From Streptomyces sp. CCM_MD2014 (GTDB taxonomy: Bacteria > Actinomycetota > Actinomycetes > Streptomycetales > Streptomycetaceae), in the NCBI RefSeq assembly GCF_000772045.1, contig NZ_CP009754.1, forward strand, positions 4,588,001 to 4,652,000: 64,000 nucleotides of DNA, written 5' to 3'. The notes beneath the pieces are model-generated. The model was not told where the DNA came from, ran no database searches, and saw nothing but the letters and a program-made list of their open reading frames with translations. The position numbers were made by a program, and so were the translations under genes. This document shows, piece by piece, positions 1-8,571 of the stretch; position 1 is the stretch's first letter, and each line of letters opens with the position of its first letter.

Positions 1-577
1 CGGGCGGTCCGGGACCGGCGGTCCGCGAACTGACGTTTGACGTACCGCCCGATGTGGGGTTTCGTCTTCCGCCCCGACACCTGTTCGGTGTGGGCTGATT
101 CCTTGCCGACAAAGGACGTAGGTCCCGATCCGGGCGTATGCGTCAAGCGTGACGGACCGCACGTACATCACTCTTGCGCCGCTTCCCCCTCCTCATGCCA
201 AAATAGGACAAGGAGCCCGGGGAGGGCTCCTTCCGTCCTGCTGTGGTGCACTGTGGGCGGAATCTCAGCATTGCACGCTTTGGGGGGTCTGGTGTCAGGT
301 CTGGCGACCCCTGATCGTCCTGTGACTGATCGTCACAGAGGCGTGACTGTCCGCTATGGCATGGTCCATCGGCTTCCGTCGCTGATGAACACCTGGGAGG
401 GCAATTCCATCGGTTTGGCCGACGCGGCTGGACAGATGGTGTAGTTGTAGTGCCGAGGACAAGCCGTTCGTCCTATAACCGACTCGACTCGCGTCCGCCA
501 TTTCGGGCAACGCGGGTCAAGGTGCAGAATTTAGAGGAATGAACCGAGAAGGTTCGGTTCTCCCGAGGAGGCCGCTC
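1..577. other. Non-coding region upstream of bldC
   Basis: I see no convincing gene here. Open frames in this stretch lack a ribosome binding site and recognisable protein content. It holds a terminator-like hairpin at 210-232, and the last roughly 130 bp are comparatively AT-rich with a TATAAC box near 474-479. That box could be a bldC promoter -10, but I cannot place a matching -35. Confidence 0.5.
210..232. terminator. Hairpin upstream of bldC
   Basis: A perfect 9-bp stem (AAGGAGCCC / GGGCTCCTT) closes a 5-nt loop. There is no clear T-tract, so the direction is uncertain. It probably ends the gene to the left of the window or insulates bldC. Confidence 0.55.
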
Positions 578-784
578 ATGACCGCTCGCACCCCTGATGC
601 CGAGCCGCTGCTGACCCCGGCTGAGGTCGCCACCATGTTCCGCGTCGACCCGAAGACGGTCACGCGCTGGGCGAAGGCCGGCAAGCTCACGTCGATCCGC
701 ACGCTCGGCGGGCATCGCCGCTACCGCGAAGCCGAGGTCCGCGCCCTGCTCGCGGGCATTCCGCAGCAGCGCAGCGAGGCCTGA
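578..784 (+). CDS. bldC: BldC, MerR-like developmental regulator
   Basis: A 68-residue DNA-binding protein that controls entry into aerial development in Streptomyces. The sequence is one winged helix-turn-helix of the MerR/excisionase fold, including LTPAEVATMFRVD and the wing GGHRRYREAEV, with no effector domain; this is typical of BldC, which binds direct repeats cooperatively. The ATG at 578 follows a GAGGAG ribosome site; an in-frame upstream ATG at 539 would add an implausible leader. A strong terminator follows at 891-927, so the gene is monocistronic. The neighbouring hrpA-like helicase and tRNAs match the conserved Streptomyces context as I remember it. Very confident. Confidence 0.97.
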   Translation: MTARTPDAEPLLTPAEVATMFRVDPKTVTRWAKAGKLTSIRTLGGHRRYREAEVRALLAGIPQQRSEA

Positions 785-890
785 ACAACTGAATAACCGG
801 GCAGAACGAGGGGTCCCCCAACCCGTCGAAGAGCCTGGAACCACAGCTCCAAGCGACGCCGTCCCTGCCCCAACAGAGGTGCGTCGTTGA

Positions 891-927
891 TCGCGCTGGA
901 CTCCGCCGGGTCCAGCGCGATTTTTTT
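891..927 (+). terminator. Rho-independent terminator of bldC
   Basis: A perfect 10-bp stem (TCGCGCTGGA / TCCAGCGCGA) with a 10-nt loop is followed directly by seven T residues. It is the clearest intrinsic terminator in the window and lies about 105 bp after the bldC stop. Confidence 0.93.
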
Positions 928-933
928 GTGCCC

Positions 934-975
934 GGGTGCGGGTGCGGGTGCGGGTGCGGGTGCGGGTGCGGGTGC
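934..975 (+). repeat. Seven tandem GGGTGC hexamers
   Basis: Seven uninterrupted perfect copies of GGGTGC start 6 bp after the bldC terminator T-tract. This is a short microsatellite, likely variable in copy number by slippage. It is not in a supported gene. Confidence 0.9.
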
Positions 976-1082
976 GAGGCGGACCGGTGCGTGTGCGGTC
1001 CTGTGCCGGGCGGCGGGCCGGTGGCCGGTTCTGTGAGCGGGCTTGTCGGAGTCTGGGGAGGGGTGTCGGTTCGACTGTGCGA

Positions 1083-1107
1083 GCACTGCGGACGCAGTGC
1101 AATTGCA
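1083..1107. promoter_or_regulatory. Overlapping palindromes in an AT-rich island
   Basis: An 8-bp inverted repeat (GCACTGCG, 2-nt centre, CGCAGTGC, 1083-1100) overlaps a second palindrome, TGCAATTGCA (1098-1107). Beyond it is ATATTAAATTGACC, unusually AT-rich for this genome. This looks like an operator or promoter, but no gene reads away from it convincingly. Confidence 0.4.
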
Positions 1108-1275
1108 CATATTAAATTGACCAGTTGTAGGGGAGTCGTAAGTGCCGCCGTTTCAAAAACTCATGCGGTGACACCCGTCACACGGCACGGTGGTTGTTGG
1201 GTCCGGCACCCGTGCGCTATTGGGGGCGCCGCCTCCAGGAACTCTGCGGGGCAAGGGTGTTGGGGCCCGCGGGGT

Positions 1276-1470
1276 TCACGCCGTGGACGCGCTCCCGTCC
1301 TCGACGCCCTCTTGACGGGCCGTAGGAGACTGTGGCGCCGGCGAGTCCAGCGCCAGCCGCAACAGCCGGTGGCAGATCGGACAGTGGCGCGTCACGTGAC
1401 CGTACGACGACGCGGCCGACAGATGCGCGCGGAGCAGGGCCCGCGTCTCGTGCCTGACCGATGTCGCCAT
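1276..1470 (-). CDS. Small CxxC protein, DUF6274-like
   Basis: A 64-residue protein with an N-terminal basic helix and one CPICHRLLRL motif that could bind metal or sit in a short zinc-knuckle; the tail is acidic and probably disordered. The ATG at 1470 is preceded by a strong ribosome site (GGAGGTGGCG), which favours it over the longer upstream frame. It resembles the DUF6274 small proteins of Streptomyces, whose function is unknown. It stands alone between bldC and tRNA-Asp and reads leftward. Confidence 0.8.
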   Translation of the reverse strand: MATSVRHETRALLRAHLSAASSYGHVTRHCPICHRLLRLALDSPAPQSPTARQEGVEDGSASTA

Positions 1471-1610
1471 ACGCCACCTCCAAGGGGCCACACGGGGGAT
1501 GTGCCCTGTCTTTGGAGTACCGAGCGAATGTGACGCCGTCAAGGCCGCGAGAGGGCCTCTGAGGGCCGCTGAGGGCGTTCGCCGGTTCCGGGTGGGTCCG
1601 GACGACGAAG

Positions 1611-1642
1611 AAGCCCCGCACCGATTGCTCGGTGCGGGGCTT
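1611..1642 (-). terminator. Terminator after tRNA-Asp
   Basis: A perfect 14-bp stem (AAGCCCCGCACCGA and its complement) with a 4-nt loop lies just downstream, on the minus strand, of the tRNA-Asp gene at 1648-1722, and is followed by a short pyrimidine-rich stretch. Confidence 0.85.
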
Positions 1643-1647
1643 TACTG

Positions 1648-1722
1648 CGGTCCTGACGGGATTTGAACCCGCGGCCTCCACCTTGACAGGGTGGCGAGCA
1701 CTCCAAACTGCTCCACAGGACC
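1648..1722 (-). tRNA. tRNA-Asp (GTC)
   Basis: A full cloverleaf on the minus strand: acceptor GGTCCTG paired with CAGGACC, anticodon stem CCACC/GGTGG with loop CTGTCAA (anticodon GTC), T-loop TTCAAAT and discriminator G. CCA is not encoded. The 75-nt gene is identical to the copy at 6057-6131. Confidence 0.96.
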
Positions 1723-1826
1723 AGGTTTCGCGGCGCTTCTTGTGCGTTGCGCTGCGAGAAGAGACTGTACAGGAGGGCGGGCTCCCGGTCGAACTCACCC
1801 TCCGTGCGGGCTCCGTCACGGCCGCG

Positions 1827-4800
1827 TCAGGGTGCGAGCGCGTCGATCGCCTTCACGATCCGCTTGTCGGAGACGGGGTACGCCGTGCCCAGCGCGTGCG
1901 CGAAGTAGCTGACCCGCAGCTCCTCGATCATCCAGCGGACGTCCAGCACCTGCTGCGGGACCGGCCGACCCTGCGGCATCTGCTCGAGCAGCCACGCGTA
2001 CTCGTCCCGCATCTCGTGGACCTTCTCCATGCGGGACGTGTCCCGCTGGGCGCCCGTCGGCATCTGCTGAAGCCGGCGGTCCGCCGCGACCAGGTAGCGC
2101 ATCAGGTCCGGGAGCCGTTTGATGCCCGCCTCCGTGACGAAACCGGGCTTCACCAGCGCGTCCAGCTGCGTCCGCACGTCCTGGAGGTTCGCCAGCAGCG
2201 CCGGGCTGCGCACGGTCTTCAGGCGCCGCTCGCACGCCTGCCAGGCCGCCAGCACCTGCTGCACCTGGCCCACCGTACGGACGGTGGTGTCGACGATCTC
2301 CGCGCGGACCTTGTCGTAGAGCTTGCGGTACGACTCCTCGTCCCATGCCGGGCCGCCGAAGTCCGCGATCAGCTTGTCCGCCGCCGCCATGGCACAGTCG
2401 TCGAACAGCGCCTGGATCGAACCGTGCGGGTTCGCGGACAGGCCCAGCTTCTGCTGGTTGGTCAGCTTCTCGGACGCGAACTTCGCCGGGTTGACCGGGA
2501 TGTTGCGCAGGATGAGCCGGCGCGTGCCCTTCCACATCGCCTGCGCCTGCTCGGCCTCGGTGTCGAAGAGGCGGACGGAGACGGTGTTCGCCTCGGGGCC
2601 GTCGTCCACCAGCGCCGGGTACGCCTTCACCGGCTGGCCGGCCCGACGGGTCTCGAAGACCCGGGTCAGCGTGCCGATCGTCCAGTCCGTCAGGCCGGAA
2701 CGCTCCAGCGACTCGCCGCCGCTGCGCTGTGCGGTGGCCGCCGCGGCCTGCGAGAGCGCCTTGCGCGCCTTCGGGCGGAGCCGGAGTTTCAGCGCCTCCA
2801 GGTCCTTGTCCTCGGCCAGTTTGCGGCGGCGCTCGTCGACGATCCGGAACGTGATCTTCAGATGGTCGGGGACCTTCGCCCAGTCGAAGTCCTCCGCGTC
2901 GAACGGCACCCCCACCATGCGCTTCAGCTCTCGCGCCATGGTCACCGTCAGCGGCTCCTGAAGGGGCACCGCACGGTCCAGGAAGGCCTGGGCGTAGTTC
3001 GGCGCGGGCACGTAGTGGCGGCGGACCGGCTTGGGGAGGGAGCGGATCAGCTCCGTGACGACCTGCTCGCGCAGACCCGGGATCTGCCAGTCGAAGCCCT
3101 CGTCCGTGACCTGGTTGAGCACCTGGAGCGGCACGTGGACGGTGACACCGTCGGCGTCCGCGCCCGGTTCGAACTGGTAGGTCACCCGGAACTTCAGCGG
3201 TCCCTGCCGCCAGGAGTCCGGGTAGTCGTCCTTGGTGACCGCCCCCGCCTTCTCGTTGATGAGCATCTCGCGCTCGAAGTCGAGGAAGTCGGGCTGCTCG
3301 TGCCGCTTGTGCTTCCACCAGGAGTCGAAGTGCGCGCCGGAGACGACGTGTTCGGGCACCCGCTGGTCGTAGAAGTCGTACAGCGTCTCGTCGTCGACCA
3401 GGATGTCCCGGCGCCGGGCCCGGTGTTCGAGCTCCTCGACCTCGGTCAGGAGCTTGCGGTTGTCGGCGAAGAACTTGTGGTGCGTGCGCCAGTCGCCCTC
3501 CACCAGGGCGTTGCGGATGAACAGCTCGCGGCTGACCTCGGGGTCGATGCGTCCGTAGTTCACCTTGCGCTGCGCCACGATCGGCACGCCGTACAGCGTG
3601 ACCTTCTCGTACGCCATCACGGCCGCCTGGTCCTTCTCCCAGTGCGGTTCGCTGTAGGTGCGCTTGAGGAGGTGCCCGGCGAGCGGCTCCACCCACTCGG
3701 GCTCGATCTTCGCGTTGACGCGGGCCCAGAGGCGGGAGGTCTCCACCAGCTCGGCCGACATGACGAAGCGCGGGGGTTTCTTGAAGAGCGCCGAGCCCGG
3801 GAAGATCGCGAACTTGGCGTTCCGGGCGCCCAGGTACTCGTTCTTCGCGCCTTCTTTCACGTCCTTCATGCCGACGTGGGACAGGAGGCCCGCCAGCAGC
3901 GACACGTGCACCCGGTCGTCGGGCGCCGCGTCGTCGGCGTCGTTGAGGTGGATGCCCATCTGCTTGGCGACCGTGCGCAGCTGGGTGTAGATGTCCTGCC
4001 ACTCGCGGATGCGCAGGAAGTTGAGGTACTCCTGCTTGCACATCCGGCGGAAGGACGACGAGCCGCGCTCCTTCTGCTGCTCGCGGACGTAGCGCCAGAG
4101 GTTCAGGAAGGCGAGGAAGTCGCTGGTCTCGTCCTTGAAGCGGGCGTGCAGCTGGTCGGCCTGGGCCTGTTTCTCCGCCGGACGCTCGCGCGGGTCCTGG
4201 ATGGACAGCGCGGCGGCTATGACCATGACCTCGCGGACACAGCCGTTCTTGTCCGCCTCCAGCACCATCCGGGCGAGCCGCGGGTCGACCGGCAGCTGGG
4301 CGAGCTTGCGGCCGGTGTCGGTGAGCCGCTTGCGCACGTCCTTCTGCGCCGGGTCGAGCGCCCCCAGCTCCTGGAGCAGCTGCACACCGTCGCGGATGTT
4401 GCGGTGGTCCGGGGGGTCGATGAAGGGGAACTTCTCGATGTCACCGAGGCCGGCCGCGGTCATCTGCAGGATGACGGAGGCGAGGTTGGTGCGCAGGATC
4501 TCCGCGTCCGTGAACTCCGGGCGGGCGTTGAAGTCGTCCTCGGAGTACAGGCGGATGCAGATGCCGTCGGACGTACGGCCGCAGCGCCCCTTGCGCTGGT
4601 TGGCGCTGGCCTGCGAGACCGGCTCGATCGGTAGCCGCTGGACCTTGGTTCGGTGGCTGTAGCGGGAGATGCGGGCGAACCCGGGGTCGATGACGTACTT
4701 GATGCCCGGGACGGTGAGGGAGGTCTCGGCGACGTTGGTCGCGAGGACGATCCGGCGCCCGGTGTGCTGCTGGAAGACGCGGTGCTGCTCGGCGTGCGAG

Positions 4801-5786
4801 AGCCGCGCGTACAGCGGCAGGATCTCGGTGAATCTGTACTTCTTCTTCTCCAGCGCGTCCGCCGTGTCGCGGATCTCCCGCTCGCCGGAGAGGAAGACGA
4901 GGATGTCGCCCTTGCCCTCGCCCATCAGCTCCTCGACGGCGTCGGTGATCGCCGTGATCTGGTCGCGGTCGGCGTCGTCGCCGTCCTCCTCGAGGAGGGG
5001 CCGGTACCGGACCTCCACCGGGTACGTCCGCCCGCTGACCTCGATGATCGGGGCGTCGCCGAAGTGCCGGGAGAAGCGCTCGGGGTCGATGGTCGCCGAG
5101 GTGATGACGACCTTGAGGTCGGGCCGCTTGGGCAGCAGCTGGGCGAGGTAGCCCAGCAGGAAGTCGATGTTGAGGGACCGCTCGTGGGCCTCGTCGATGA
5201 TGATCGTGTCGTAGGCGCGCAGCTCGCGGTCGGTCTGGATCTCGGCGAGCAGGATGCCGTCCGTCATCAGCTTGATGAAGGTGGACTGCGGGTTCACCTG
5301 GTCGGTGAAGCGGACCTTCCAGCCGACGGTCTCCCCGAGCGGCGTGTCCAGCTCGTCCGCGACCCGCTCGGCGACGGTACGCGCGGCGATCCGGCGGGGC
5401 TGGGTGTGCCCGATCATGCCCCGGACACCACGGCCCAGCTCCACACAGATCTTCGGGATCTGCGTGGTCTTTCCGGAGCCGGTCTCACCGGCGACGATCA
5501 CGACCTGGTGATCACGGATGGCCGCCGCGATCTCGTCCTTCTTCTGGCTGACCGGGAGCTGCTCGGGGTAGCTGACGGCCGGCACCCGCGCCCGGCGCTC
5601 ACCGATGCGCTGCTCGGCCTTGGCCACCTCCGTCTCGATCTCGGCGAGAACGGCGGCGCGGGCCTCCGGCTTACGGATCTTCCGCGCACCCTCCAGCCTG
5701 CGGCCGAGCCGGTGCGCGTCGCGCAGCGACAGCTCGGTCAGCCGGGGGGCGAGGGTGCCGAGGGAGGGGGCAGGGTGCGTAGACAT
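1827..5786 (-). CDS. hrpA: ATP-dependent DEAH-box RNA helicase HrpA
   Basis: A 1319-residue helicase of the HrpA/Prp22 class, expected to unwind RNA in an ATP-dependent way in the cytoplasm; E. coli HrpA acts in mRNA processing and rescue of stalled ribosomes. Visible motifs are Walker A GETGSGKT at about 100-107, DEAH at 198-201, SAT at 230-232, then the C-terminal helicase lobe, the helicase-associated and OB-fold regions and the long HrpA-specific tail (DUF3418 type). The length is normal for HrpA. The ATG at 5786 gives the conserved bacterial N-terminus. No neighbour overlaps; tRNA genes lie on both sides and read the same way. Confidence 0.95.
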   Translation of the reverse strand: MSTHPAPSLGTLAPRLTELSLRDAHRLGRRLEGARKIRKPEARAAVLAEIETEVAKAEQRIGERRARVPAVSYPEQLPVSQKKDEIAAAIRDHQVVIVAGETGSGKTTQIPKICVELGRGVRGMIGHTQPRRIAARTVAERVADELDTPLGETVGWKVRFTDQVNPQSTFIKLMTDGILLAEIQTDRELRAYDTIIIDEAHERSLNIDFLLGYLAQLLPKRPDLKVVITSATIDPERFSRHFGDAPIIEVSGRTYPVEVRYRPLLEEDGDDADRDQITAITDAVEELMGEGKGDILVFLSGEREIRDTADALEKKKYRFTEILPLYARLSHAEQHRVFQQHTGRRIVLATNVAETSLTVPGIKYVIDPGFARISRYSHRTKVQRLPIEPVSQASANQRKGRCGRTSDGICIRLYSEDDFNARPEFTDAEILRTNLASVILQMTAAGLGDIEKFPFIDPPDHRNIRDGVQLLQELGALDPAQKDVRKRLTDTGRKLAQLPVDPRLARMVLEADKNGCVREVMVIAAALSIQDPRERPAEKQAQADQLHARFKDETSDFLAFLNLWRYVREQQKERGSSSFRRMCKQEYLNFLRIREWQDIYTQLRTVAKQMGIHLNDADDAAPDDRVHVSLLAGLLSHVGMKDVKEGAKNEYLGARNAKFAIFPGSALFKKPPRFVMSAELVETSRLWARVNAKIEPEWVEPLAGHLLKRTYSEPHWEKDQAAVMAYEKVTLYGVPIVAQRKVNYGRIDPEVSRELFIRNALVEGDWRTHHKFFADNRKLLTEVEELEHRARRRDILVDDETLYDFYDQRVPEHVVSGAHFDSWWKHKRHEQPDFLDFEREMLINEKAGAVTKDDYPDSWRQGPLKFRVTYQFEPGADADGVTVHVPLQVLNQVTDEGFDWQIPGLREQVVTELIRSLPKPVRRHYVPAPNYAQAFLDRAVPLQEPLTVTMARELKRMVGVPFDAEDFDWAKVPDHLKITFRIVDERRRKLAEDKDLEALKLRLRPKARKALSQAAAATAQRSGGESLERSGLTDWTIGTLTRVFETRRAGQPVKAYPALVDDGPEANTVSVRLFDTEAEQAQAMWKGTRRLILRNIPVNPAKFASEKLTNQQKLGLSANPHGSIQALFDDCAMAAADKLIADFGGPAWDEESYRKLYDKVRAEIVDTTVRTVGQVQQVLAAWQACERRLKTVRSPALLANLQDVRTQLDALVKPGFVTEAGIKRLPDLMRYLVAADRRLQQMPTGAQRDTSRMEKVHEMRDEYAWLLEQMPQGRPVPQQVLDVRWMIEELRVSYFAHALGTAYPVSDKRIVKAIDALAP

Positions 5787-5925
5787 ACGGGTTCCAGGAT
5801 CTCATCCCGGGGAAATTCCTGGCGAACGCTTTTGCCGCGGCCTTCACGGAGGCGGGGCCGGCCCACGCACCGGTCCCACGCACCGGCCCGGTGCACAGGC
5901 CCGGTGCGTCGGCCCGGTACACAAC

Positions 5926-5953
5926 AAGGCCCCGATCGGAAGATCGGGGCCTT
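5926..5953 (-). terminator. Terminator of the tRNA-Glu/Asp/Phe cluster
   Basis: A perfect 12-bp stem (AAGGCCCCGATC / GATCGGGGCCTT) with loop GGAA, just downstream of tRNA-Phe on the minus strand. It closes the leftward tRNA cluster. Confidence 0.88.
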
Positions 5954-5958
5954 TGCTG

Positions 5959-6032
5959 TGGCTGGGGCCGGGGTCGAACCGGCGACCTATCGCTTTTCAG
6001 GCGATCGCTCGTACCAACTGAGCTACCCAGCC
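5959..6032 (-). tRNA. tRNA-Phe (GAA)
   Basis: A 74-nt cloverleaf: acceptor GGCTGGG/CCCAGCC, D-arm GCTC...GAGC, anticodon stem ATCGC/GCGAT with loop CTGAAAA (anticodon GAA), T-loop TTCGACC, discriminator A. Last gene of a three-tRNA leftward cluster. Confidence 0.96.
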
Positions 6033-6037
6033 GCGAG

Positions 6038-6051
6038 GTTTCACGTGAAAC
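6038..6051. promoter_or_regulatory. parS centromere site
   Basis: The sequence GTTTCACGTGAAAC exactly matches the 14-bp Streptomyces ParB binding site and is extended to a 20-bp palindrome (6035-6054). It sits in the 24-bp gap between tRNA-Phe and tRNA-Asp. In Streptomyces such sites cluster around oriC, where ParB loads and segregates chromosomes; host synteny around bldC fits an origin-proximal position. It is the only perfect copy I found in the window. Confidence 0.9.
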
Positions 6052-6056
6052 CTCAG

Positions 6057-6131
6057 CGGTCCTGACGGGATTTGAACCCGCGGCCTCCACCTTGACAGGG
6101 TGGCGAGCACTCCAAACTGCTCCACAGGACC
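6057..6131 (-). tRNA. tRNA-Asp (GTC), second copy
   Basis: The cloverleaf is identical to the gene at 1648-1722 (anticodon loop CTGTCAA, discriminator G). It is the middle gene of the Glu-Asp-Phe cluster. Confidence 0.96.
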
Positions 6132-6165
6132 AAGCTTCGTACGACAGTGTCGCACATGTACCGCG

Positions 6166-6238
6166 TGCCCCCAACGGGATTCGAACCCGTGCTACCGCCT
6201 TGAAAGGGCGGCGTCCTAGGCCGCTAGACGATGAGGGC
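6166..6238 (-). tRNA. tRNA-Glu (TTC)
   Basis: A 73-nt cloverleaf: acceptor GCCCTCA/TGGGGGC with one G-U pair, anticodon stem CCGCC/GGCGG with loop CTTTCAA (anticodon TTC), T-loop TTCGAAT, discriminator A. First gene of the cluster. Confidence 0.95.
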
Positions 6239-6318
6239 TATCGGCCCGCCTGGGCGCTTCGCAGCGCGTCGGGGACGTGAGAAGCATATGGGATGGCGGG
6301 AGGTATCGCCAAAACGGT

Positions 6319-8013
6319 TTACGGAGCGCTGGCGGCGGGGCTGCCCTGGGCGGAGGGAGAGGCACCGGTGGCGGAGGGGGAGGCCCCGGTGTCCGGCGGG
6401 GACGGACTGGTGCCGGACGGGGACGGGCTGGTGGGAGAGGGCGACGGAGTGGCGCCCGGCTGGTTCTCCTTCGGCAGATGGCGGCTGACCTCGGCCGTCG
6501 TCAGGCCCAGGCCGCCCAGCCTGATCTCGTCCCACGCCTGGAGGCGCCGGGAGTCCCGGTCGAAGTAGAGGATGGACGCCTGGATGGGGTCGGGGTACTC
6601 GCCCTCGACCGCGCGCAGGCCGCTGCCGCCGGTGGAGCCCTCGACGCGCAGCCGGGTGCCGTACTTCATGACCTCCATGTCCTCGTGGTGCAGGTGCCCG
6701 GCGAGCACCAGCGGAACGTCGCCGTCCACCTCACGGGCGGCCGACGGCTCGTGGGTGACGGCGATGTCCACGGGGGTGCCGGCCGCGCGCTGGTCGCGCA
6801 GGGCGGAGGCGAGGCGGGCCCCGGCCAGTTCCTGGGAGGCCTCGGCGCCGTCCGCCTTGGAGCGGTCGGGGGTGTACTGCGGGTCGCCCATCCCGGCGAA
6901 GCGGAGGCCGGCGACGGTCCGGGCGTGGCCGTCGTCCAGGACGTGCACGTTCTTCAGGTGCTTCAGGTACTCCTGGGTGCCGCGGGAGTCGTGGTTGCCG
7001 CGGACCCAGACGTAGGGGGCGCCGAGGTCCTCGACGGGGTCCAGGAACCCGTTCTCGGCGGCGGTGCCGTGGTCCATCGTGTCGCCGGAGTCGACGATCA
7101 CGTTCACCTTGTACTGCTCCACCAGCGAGGCGATGATCTTCCAGCTCGCCGGGTTCAGGTGGATGTCCGACACGTGCAGGACGCGGATCGTGGTCGGGTC
7201 GGGCTGGTAGGCGGGGAGCGTCGAGGTGACGTCGTAGAGCTTGGTCACGTTGGTCACCAGGCGGGCCAGTTCCTTCTGGTAGACGTCGAACTCGGTCACG
7301 ATGCTGCGCGCGTTGCCGACCAGCGAGGGCGCCGAGGAGAGCAGGCCGGAGAACTTGGGCTCCAGGACGGAGTCGGGGTTCCAGGTCGCGTACGCGGTGC
7401 CGCCGGAGGCGACCAGGAGGGTGAGCGCGAGTCCGCCCGAGGCGAGGGCGCGCCGGGGGCGGCGGTAGACGGCGAGGCCGAGGGCGGTGGCGCCGGTGAC
7501 GACGGCGACGCAGGAGCGGACGGCGAGGTCGAGGGTGCCGTGCTCGACGTCCTGGGCGACCTCGTCCTGGAGGCCGGAGAGGCGTTCGGGGTGGTCGACG
7601 AGGGCCTGGGCGCGGGCGGGGTCGAGCTGGTCGACGTTGACGTCGAGGCGGACCGGGGCGACATGGCTGTCGAGCTGGAGCGCGCCCAGCGGCGAGACGT
7701 TGATCTTCGTGCCGCCGGTGAGGGAGGGGCGCAGCGTCATCGTCGTGTCCATGGGGCCGACCGGGACCCGGACGTTGCCGACGACCAGCAGTCCCAGCCA
7801 GGCGCCGAGCAGGACGACGGCGACGAGGCCGGCGGCGCGGGTCCAGGGGCGGGGACGGGCGGTGAGTTCCGGGGTCGCGGACGTGCGGCGACCGCGGTGG
7901 GCGTGGCGGTCGCGCCGGTCGCGGAGGCGGCGGGTGAGGGCGCGCGGGGCGTTGCGGATGGGGTTCATCACCTCGGCCAGGACGTGCGGGGCTGCGGCGG
8001 GAACGCGGGCCAT
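6319..8013 (-). CDS. Membrane-anchored metallophosphoesterase
   Basis: A 564-residue protein with a basic cytoplasmic N-terminus, membrane helices at about 61-80, 163-185 and 192-210, and a calcineurin-type phosphoesterase domain. The two-metal motifs are visible in order: DIH (283-285), GDTMDHG (310-316), GNHDS (339-343), a VTHEP segment and GHLHHE. The last 50 residues are a Pro/Ser/Thr-rich tail. The substrate cannot be predicted. The start could be the ATG at 8013 or an internal Met 15 codons later. It diverges from the HExxH gene at 8085. Confidence 0.88.
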   Translation of the reverse strand: MARVPAAAPHVLAEVMNPIRNAPRALTRRLRDRRDRHAHRGRRTSATPELTARPRPWTRAAGLVAVVLLGAWLGLLVVGNVRVPVGPMDTTMTLRPSLTGGTKINVSPLGALQLDSHVAPVRLDVNVDQLDPARAQALVDHPERLSGLQDEVAQDVEHGTLDLAVRSCVAVVTGATALGLAVYRRPRRALASGGLALTLLVASGGTAYATWNPDSVLEPKFSGLLSSAPSLVGNARSIVTEFDVYQKELARLVTNVTKLYDVTSTLPAYQPDPTTIRVLHVSDIHLNPASWKIIASLVEQYKVNVIVDSGDTMDHGTAAENGFLDPVEDLGAPYVWVRGNHDSRGTQEYLKHLKNVHVLDDGHARTVAGLRFAGMGDPQYTPDRSKADGAEASQELAGARLASALRDQRAAGTPVDIAVTHEPSAAREVDGDVPLVLAGHLHHEDMEVMKYGTRLRVEGSTGGSGLRAVEGEYPDPIQASILYFDRDSRRLQAWDEIRLGGLGLTTAEVSRHLPKENQPGATPSPSPTSPSPSGTSPSPPDTGASPSATGASPSAQGSPAASAP

Positions 8014-8084
8014 TGGTCCCGTATGCCCGTGGCCCGGGGCGGATATGCGGGTCGTACTCCACGGTCGTACCCGACAATGGGCCT

Positions 8085-8435
8085 GTGCTGGAGATGACGC
8101 GCGAGGAGTTCGAGGAACTGGTCGCCGAGGCCCTGGACCGGATCCCGCCGGAGCTGACGCGGCTGATGGACAACGTCGCGGTGTTCGTGGAGGACGAACC
8201 GCCCGCGGACGATCCCGAGCTGCTCGGACTGTACGAGGGGACGCCGCTGACGGAACGCGGGGAGTGGTACGCGGGGGTGCTGCCGGACCGGATCACCGTC
8301 TACCGGGGGCCGACCCTGCGGTACTGCGAGACGCGTGAAGACGTCGTCGCCGAGACCGAGGTGACGGTCGTTCACGAGATCGCCCACCACTTCGGGATCG
8401 ACGACGCGCGGCTGCACTCCCTCGGGTACGGGTGA
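8085..8435 (+). CDS. HExxH metallopeptidase-family protein
   Basis: A 116-residue protein of the minimal zincin family (PF06262 type). The segment VVHEIAHHFGIDD holds the HExxH zinc-binding helix and a likely third ligand. The family has peptidase-like architecture, but the biological substrate is unknown. I chose the GTG at 8085 because homologues start near EMTREEFEELV; the ATG at 8094 is possible. The last codons and stop lie in a 19-bp sequence that is repeated 40 bp downstream. Confidence 0.85.
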   Translation: MLEMTREEFEELVAEALDRIPPELTRLMDNVAVFVEDEPPADDPELLGLYEGTPLTERGEWYAGVLPDRITVYRGPTLRYCETREDVVAETEVTVVHEIAHHFGIDDARLHSLGYG

Positions 8436-8479
8436 CGCGGGCCGGATGCGCAAGGCGTGCCTCGGGTACGGGTGACGCG
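8421..8479 (+). repeat. 19-bp direct repeat at a gene end
   Basis: CTCGGGTACGGGTGACGCG occurs at 8421-8439, covering the last codons and stop of the zincin gene, and again at 8461-8479. The copies are identical. It is a local duplication of the gene's 3' end. Confidence 0.9.
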
Positions 8480-8571
8480 CTCGGGTCAAGTCCGCCTCGC
8501 CGGACGCGTGTCCTCTTGTGGGTGACGGGAGTTGGGCACGGCGACTCCTTGACCCCCGGAGGTGGCCGCCC

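Noticed and set aside
37..444. Rightward frame at the left edge
   Set aside because: No ribosome site, no recognisable protein, and a terminator-like hairpin lies inside it.
1632..4634. Rightward 1000-codon frame opposite hrpA
   Set aside because: Antisense shadow of the helicase, rich in Leu/Val/Arg, and beginning inside tRNA-Asp antisense DNA.
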